From positions 2,717,001 through 2,781,000 of the forward strand of contig NZ_CP063362.1 of the NCBI RefSeq assembly GCF_016807805.1: 64,000 bases of DNA, read 5' to 3'. This document shows, one piece after another, positions 59,848 through 64,000 of the stretch. Under the pieces are notes generated by a model. That model was not told the DNA's origin and searched no databases. It worked only from the letters and a program-made list of their open reading frames with translations. Each line of letters opens with the position of its first letter. Position 1 is the stretch's first letter. This DNA comes from Xanthobacter dioxanivorans (lineage in GTDB: Bacteria > Pseudomonadota > Alphaproteobacteria > Rhizobiales > Xanthobacteraceae). The position numbers and the translations under genes are program-made.

Positions 59848-60489
59848 ATGCCCCCGTCCAGGGATTTCAGCCGACCGCAGAGAGTTGAGCCTCTGCTCCT
59901 CAAAATGAAGGCGGACCTTGCGCACCTGCAGATGCTGGTTCGTGGCCTGCGCCTGCTGCTCCTGCTCAAGGCGGGGTTCAATCCTGACCAGCCTCGCGAC
60001 GATCACGGCGTTGGGTCGGTGCCGGATGAGGCACACAGGTCGCCCAGGCGGGTGGGGCGGACCACTATCGGGTCTCCCTGCCGGAGGAGGAGGCTCGCGG
60101 CGGACATGCCATCAGGACGCATGTTGGAAAAACCGATGCGGAATTGTCTGAGACGCTGGGAGCTCAAACCTACCGGGGCTTCATCTTTAGTGAGGGTAAA
60201 GCCGCTCAGGGAACGTTTGATTTCCTGGAATCAGCGAACAACTTCGTCAATCGCGTCCTGGAAACCCATCCCGATCAAATCGATCGCGTCGTGAGCGGCG
60301 AATCCAATGAAGAATGGATGGAAGCCCGCTTGGGGTATCCGACTGGTAAGGAGGCGTTCCGACGCTGATCCTTACATAAGCCCGACATATGACGTCGGCG
60401 TTCTTATCGCTCGGGATCGTCGCTCATCGCGCGGCTATACCGTCATTACGGCGTATCCGAAGAATTCATACCAACAGAAGGGGGATTAA
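59848..60489 (+). pseudogene. Decayed toxin with bacterial RNase A-like (CdiA-CT) domain
   Basis: Reading across frames gives a ~214-residue protein. ATG 59848 leads to KAGFNPDQPRDDHG; a one-base slip near 60010 continues RWVGAG; an in-frame TGA follows at 60027-60029. The reading then goes on QVAQAGGADHYRVSLPEEEA, GGHAIRTHVGKTDAEL, ESANNFVNRVLETHPDQIDR and YPTGKEAFR. A further slip near 60360 continues DADPYISPTYDVGVLIARD and GYTVITAYPKN to the stop at 60489. GGHxxxxHVGKTD and the C-terminal T-x-Y (ITAYP) are the catalytic landmarks of the RNase A-like CDI toxin domain. No large N-terminal CdiA part is present. Two frameshifts and one nonsense codon make it non-functional. Confidence 0.75.
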
Positions 60490-60491
60490 CA

Positions 60492-60797
60492 ATGGAGGTT
60501 CCCGATGAGTGGAAGCGATTTCTGTGCCGCCTCTGGTAGGGCAGCCGTGAGCGGGCGTCGGACACATGGGCTTGGGTCAGCAAGGCCCTCAAAGGGTTGA
60601 CCGAAGACGAGCGCAGTGCAGTGGCGGGCTTTCTCGATTCCGTCCTTGCACTCGATCTTGCGCCGGCGGAGTTGATGCGCGTCTGGAATGATCACTGCGA
60701 CGGCTATTATATCCGTCCTGGCGAAGGGGGGAGTCGTCCCGACGTCCTTTTCGCCTTTATCCGTGACACGGCTCGCGAGATGAACGGCGCGAAATAG
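60492..60797 (+). pseudogene. Probable cognate immunity protein, interrupted by amber codon
   Basis: ATG 60492 lies 2 bp after the toxin stop. The frame reads MEVPDEWKRFLCRLW, then TAG (60537-60539). It continues in frame as GSRERASDTWAWVSKALKGL, LDSVLALDLAPAELMRVWND and FIRDTAREMNGAK to 60797, 101 sense codons in all. Size, acidity and position fit an immunity protein for the toxin. The sequence does not identify a named family to me. Reinitiation at TTG 60597 could make a 66-residue C-terminal piece. Confidence 0.6.
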
Positions 60798-60822
60798 AGA
60801 GCGGGAGGTTTGCTTGCCTTCC

Positions 60823-62103
60823 TCACATCTCCGCGGCGGTCTTCAGCAGGAATGCGTGCAGCGCCTCCGCAGCGCGGCCGATGTCGGCGGGCGCGGCGTA
60901 TTCGCGCGGGTTGTGGCTGCCGTTCTGCGACCGCACGAACAGCATGGCCATGGGCATCACGCCGCGGAACACCATGGCGTCGTGTCCGGCGCCCGAGGGC
61001 AGGCGCACCACCGGCAGGCCGAGGCTCTCCACCACCTGCGCCATGCGCTCCTTCAGCGGCCCGTGGCAGGGCGCCGCCGGCACCTCGTGGCCGATGTCGA
61101 CGCTCGCCCGCACGCCCCGCCGCGCCGCGATCTCGCCCACAGCCGCGCGGATGTCCGTCACCGCCCTGAGGCGCAGGTCGTCGGAAAGGGTGCGCACGTC
61201 GAGGGAGAACTGCACCTCGCCGGGCACCACGTTCACCGCGCTGCCGGCGATGATCAGGGTGCCCACGGTGGCGACGAGGCTGTCGCCGTTCGCCCGGCCG
61301 CGCGCCTCCACCGCGAGGATCATCTCGGCGGCGGCGGCCAGGGCGTCGTGGCGCATGGCCATGGGCAGGGTGCCCGAATGACCGGCTTCCCCGCGCACCC
61401 GCACGTGCCCGCGCGAGGCGCCGGCGATGCCGGTGACGATGCCGAGCGGCGCGCCGGCGGCTTCCAGCACCGGCCCCTGCTCGATGTGCACCTCCACATA
61501 GCCCAGCATGTCGTCGGGATCGCGCCGGCATTCCCCGATGCGGTCGGCCGGGGCGCCGAAGGAGCGCAGCGCCTCGGCGCGGGAAATGCCCTGGCCGTCC
61601 ACATCCTCGAGGCTTTTTGCATCGAAGATCCCGGCCATGGCCTTGGACGAGGTGAGGGTGGACAGGAAGCGCACGCCTTCCTCGTCGGCGAAGGCCGCCA
61701 CCTCGATGGCGAAGGGCAGGCGGAGGCCCTGCGCGTTCAGCGCCTCCACGGCGGCGATGGCGGTCATCACCCCGAGATTGCCGTCATAGATGCCGGCATT
61801 GCGCACCGTGTCGATGTGCGAGCCGATGAGCAGGGTCCTGGCATTGGCCCGGTCCGCCGCGTAGCGCCCGACGATGGAGCCGGTGGCGTCCATGTGGACC
61901 TGGGTGAGGCCGGCCTCCCGCATCCAGAAGGAGACCTGGGCGGCGGCGCGCTTGTGGGCGGGGGTGAGGGTGAGGCGGGTGAGCTCGCCCGGCACGTCGG
62001 TGAAGGCGGCGAGCTCCTTCAGCCGGGCGGTGATGAGGTCGCCGTCGAGCGGAGCGAGGGTGGGGGCAGGGGCAGCTTGCGGCACGGGAAACACCTTGTT
62101 CAC
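60823..62103 (-). CDS. allC: Allantoate amidohydrolase (M20 metallohydrolase)
   Basis: The 426-residue M20 family enzyme has GSHIDTVRNAGIYDGNLGV near 93-112 (metal His and Asp), FADEEGVRF near 138 (catalytic Glu pair), HIEQGPVLE and, C-terminal, SGAGHDAM. The family includes allantoate amidohydrolases and N-carbamoyl amino acid hydrolases. Directly following the allantoinase gene (4-bp gap) makes allantoate the likely substrate, giving ureidoglycine and ammonia. Confidence 0.87.
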   Translation of the reverse strand: MNKVFPVPQAAPAPTLAPLDGDLITARLKELAAFTDVPGELTRLTLTPAHKRAAAQVSFWMREAGLTQVHMDATGSIVGRYAADRANARTLLIGSHIDTVRNAGIYDGNLGVMTAIAAVEALNAQGLRLPFAIEVAAFADEEGVRFLSTLTSSKAMAGIFDAKSLEDVDGQGISRAEALRSFGAPADRIGECRRDPDDMLGYVEVHIEQGPVLEAAGAPLGIVTGIAGASRGHVRVRGEAGHSGTLPMAMRHDALAAAAEMILAVEARGRANGDSLVATVGTLIIAGSAVNVVPGEVQFSLDVRTLSDDLRLRAVTDIRAAVGEIAARRGVRASVDIGHEVPAAPCHGPLKERMAQVVESLGLPVVRLPSGAGHDAMVFRGVMPMAMLFVRSQNGSHNPREYAAPADIGRAAEALHAFLLKTAAEM

Positions 62104-62107
62104 GGCG

Positions 62108-63577
62108 TCAGGCCTCCGGGAGCATCTGCGCCAGCCGGAGCAGGGCGATGCGCTCGATCTGGCTGAGAGCTTCGGCGACCTCGGCTTCCGGGTCGTTCCG
62201 CAGGCGGCGCTCGAAGGCGTCCAGGATCTCCGCCTTGGCGCGGCCGCGAATGGCCATGATGAACACGAAGCCGAACTTAGCGGTATAGGCGTCGTTCAGC
62301 GCCGTGAAGCGCGCCTTCTCCTCGGCGGTGAGCCGGTCAAGGCCGGCGGAGGCCTGCTCGGCGGTGGAATCGGCGGTGAGGAGCCTGGCCTGGGCCAGCT
62401 TGCCGGCGAGGTCCGGATGGGCGTGGATGACCGCCATCTGCCGCTCGACGGGCGCTTCGCGCAGGACGGCGGCGAAGGCGGCATTCAGGCCCTCGGCCGT
62501 GTCCTCGCTGGCGGTGAGGCCCCGGTCGTAGGCGGTCTCGGCGATCCAGGGGGAATGCTCGTAGACGCCGCCGAACCTTTCCACGAACAGGCCGCGCGGC
62601 ATGTAGGTGGGGCGGTAGCCGCCCGCGGGCGGGTGGTGGGCGATCCAGTGGCGGGCGATGTCGACGCGCCGCGCCACCCACACCTTCTCGTGCCCGGCGA
62701 CATAGTCGAGGAAGCGGGCGAGCGCCGCCGCCCGTCCCGGCCGGCCGGCGAGGCGGGGGTGGAGGCCGATGGAGAGCATCTTCGGCGCGCGCTCCCCCTC
62801 GGCGTAGAGGCAGTCGAAGCTGTCCTTCAGATAGTCGTAGAACTCGGTCCCAGAGCCGAACCCGGCGGCCACCGAGAAGCGCATGTCGTTGGCGTCCAGC
62901 GTGTAGGGCACCACCAGCTGCGGGCCCTTGGGGCCGAAGATCCAGTAGGGCAGGTCGTCGGCGTAGCTGTCGGCGGCATAGAGGAAGCCGCCTTCCTCCA
63001 TCACCAGCGGCACGGTGTGCTCGGCGGACCGGCCCTGGTAGAAGCCCAGCGGCCGCTCGCCCGTCACCTGCGTGTGCAGGCGCACCGCCTCGAGAATGTG
63101 CTCGCGCTCGTCCTCGCGGGTGAAGTCCTTGTATTCGAGCCATTTGTAGCCGTGGCTCGCAAGCTCCCAGCCGGCCTCCTGCATGGCGGCGACGGCATCC
63201 GGATTGCGGGCCAGCGCCGTGGCGACGCCATAGACCGTCACCGGCATGGAGCGCTCGGTGAACAGGCGCAGGAGCCGCCAGATGCCGGCGCGCGCGCCGT
63301 ATTCGTAGATGGACTCCATGTTCATGTGCCGCTGGCGGGGCCAGGGCTGGGCGCCGATGATCTCGGACAGGAAGGCTTCCGAGGCGTTGTCGCCGTGGAG
63401 GATGGAGTTCTCTCCCCCCTCCTCGTAATTCACCACGAACTGCACCGCGATGCGGGCCTCCCCCGGCCAGTGCGGGTGGGGCGGATTTTGCCCGTAGCCG
63501 ATCAGGTCGCGCGGATAGGGCTTGCCGGTGACCGGATCGCGGGTGACGCCGGTGAAGGGGGCGGGGGAAGATGCCAC
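62108..63577 (-). CDS. Fused allantoinase (PuuE) - OHCU decarboxylase (UraD)
   Basis: One 489-residue chain joins two steps. Residues about 1-320 form a polysaccharide-deacetylase-fold allantoinase of the PuuE type (RIAVQFVVNYEEGGENSILH, YEYGARAGIWRLLRLF, ELASHGYKWLEY, LSIGLHPRLAGRPGR). Residues about 335-489 form a UraD decarboxylase (ERFGGVYEHSPWIAETAYDRG, IHAHPDLAGKLAQA, FGFVFIMAIRGR). UraD makes (S)-allantoin from OHCU, and PuuE opens allantoin to allantoate, so the fusion could channel allantoin. It begins 3 bp after uraH. Confidence 0.92.
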   Translation of the reverse strand: MASSPAPFTGVTRDPVTGKPYPRDLIGYGQNPPHPHWPGEARIAVQFVVNYEEGGENSILHGDNASEAFLSEIIGAQPWPRQRHMNMESIYEYGARAGIWRLLRLFTERSMPVTVYGVATALARNPDAVAAMQEAGWELASHGYKWLEYKDFTREDEREHILEAVRLHTQVTGERPLGFYQGRSAEHTVPLVMEEGGFLYAADSYADDLPYWIFGPKGPQLVVPYTLDANDMRFSVAAGFGSGTEFYDYLKDSFDCLYAEGERAPKMLSIGLHPRLAGRPGRAAALARFLDYVAGHEKVWVARRVDIARHWIAHHPPAGGYRPTYMPRGLFVERFGGVYEHSPWIAETAYDRGLTASEDTAEGLNAAFAAVLREAPVERQMAVIHAHPDLAGKLAQARLLTADSTAEQASAGLDRLTAEEKARFTALNDAYTAKFGFVFIMAIRGRAKAEILDAFERRLRNDPEAEVAEALSQIERIALLRLAQMLPEA

Positions 63578-63580
63578 GGC

Positions 63581-63934
63581 TTACGACCCCCGGTAGGTGG
63601 AGTAGCTCCACGGGGAGCACAGGAGCGGCACATGATAGTGCCCGTCCGCCGCGAGGGAAAAGCGCAGCGGCACCACGTCGAGGAAGGCGGGATCGGCGAT
63701 GGGCGCGCCGGTGGCGCGGAAATGGTCGCCGATATGGAAGAGGAGCTCGTAGGTGCCGCTCCTGAAATCCGCGCCCGCCAGCAGCGGTGTGTCGGTGCGC
63801 CCATCCGCATTGGTGCGGCGCTCGGTGACCAGCGTGCGCGTTCCGTCGGGTTCCAGGCGGTAAAGTTCAACCGCCACATTCGCCGCCGGGCCGCCCGAGA
63901 CGGTGTCGAGAACATGCGTGGACAGGCGCCCCAT
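63581..63934 (-). CDS. uraH: 5-Hydroxyisourate hydrolase (transthyretin-like)
   Basis: The 117-residue protein has the HIU hydrolase signatures LSTHVLDTVSGGPAANVAVEL at the N-terminus (catalytic His), then RTNADGRTD (catalytic Arg), YHVPLLCSPWSYSTYRGS at the C-terminus (catalytic His and terminal YRGS). It turns 5-hydroxyisourate into OHCU. ATG 63934 follows GAGGGAAAG. It is the first gene of the uric acid operon; urate oxidase is not in the window. The 66 bp upstream to the window end hold no recognisable gene. Confidence 0.95.
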   Translation of the reverse strand: MGRLSTHVLDTVSGGPAANVAVELYRLEPDGTRTLVTERRTNADGRTDTPLLAGADFRSGTYELLFHIGDHFRATGAPIADPAFLDVVPLRFSLAADGHYHVPLLCSPWSYSTYRGS

Positions 63935-64000
63935 CTTTCCCTCGCGAACCAGGCGGGCAAACGCTCCGCTGCATGGCAGCATAACCCGGGCCAGGCCACT

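Noticed and set aside
59698..60036. Minus-strand open frame of 112 codons over the toxin remnant
   Set aside because: It is the antisense of the frame that gives the PDQPRDDHG toxin linker, and has no start signal.
1..64000. tRNA, rRNA, CRISPR arrays, prophage or integrative element ends
   Set aside because: None was seen. There are no regularly spaced repeats, no integrase or phage genes and no tRNA-like cloverleaf recognised by eye.

Overview
The window is GC-rich chromosomal DNA, about two thirds G+C, from an alphaproteobacterium. It is most likely a member of the Hyphomicrobiales of the Xanthobacteraceae type (Xanthobacter, Azorhizobium, Ancylobacter, Starkeya). The evidence is a GcrA cell-cycle regulator, a long alphaproteobacterial-type hisS, the order argD-argF-hslO, a CtrA-type TTAA-N7-TTAA box, and the codon and GC style. 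No tRNA, rRNA, CRISPR array, intact insertion sequence or replication origin was recognised.

Layout. 1-15.6 kb is an acyl-CoA catabolic island. A long minus-strand operon carries a CoA transferase, a branched-chain-type ABC importer, an acyl-CoA synthetase, SDRs, an enoyl-CoA hydratase and an old-yellow-enzyme reductase. It is divergent from iclR, two hotdog/MaoC proteins, an acyl-CoA dehydrogenase and an SDR. A doubled palindrome between them looks like the IclR operator. 15.7-23.4 kb holds a two-component flavin monooxygenase (reductase, MarR, HpaB-like oxygenase), then an aldehyde dehydrogenase, a ThDP decarboxylase and an FMN 2-hydroxyacid dehydrogenase. This set resembles a mandelate-type pathway. 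23.5-33.5 kb holds a taurine/nitrate-type ABC importer, a GntR/FadR-type regulator, an EthD-like protein, a DUF1185 protein, an enamidase-like amidohydrolase and a TRAP transporter. Three intergenic regions here share a FadR-type operator motif, two of them inside a nearly identical 29-bp element, so the 22.3-33.5 kb genes probably form one regulon.

33.6-40.9 kb is more mixed. It has a fumarate-reductase-like flavoprotein with a small 2Fe-2S partner, a MarR regulator, a decayed ferredoxin-NADP reductase gene, a cysteine-dioxygenase-like enzyme with an Lrp/AsnC regulator, and a membrane diguanylate cyclase followed by remnants of an efflux adaptor and an IS3-type transposase. 40.9-52.1 kb is an organosulfur island with two separate alkanesulfonate systems (ssuD plus ABC importer), a flavin reductase, an FAD protein and a homocysteine methyltransferase.

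52.5-59.6 kb is housekeeping: L,D-transpeptidase, hisS, gcrA, argD, argF and hslO. Between hslO and the purine cluster (59.85-60.8 kb) lies a decayed toxin-immunity pair. The toxin remnant carries the bacterial RNase A-like domain known from CdiA C-termini. The last 3.2 kb encodes uric acid catabolism downstream of urate oxidase: uraH, a puuE-uraD fusion, and an allantoate amidohydrolase.

Two genes, the enoyl-CoA hydratase and the second ssuD, are broken only by a one-base contraction in a C/G run. Assembly error is as likely as real decay for these two. The fpr, toxin and transposase remnants carry several lesions and are genuine pseudogenes.
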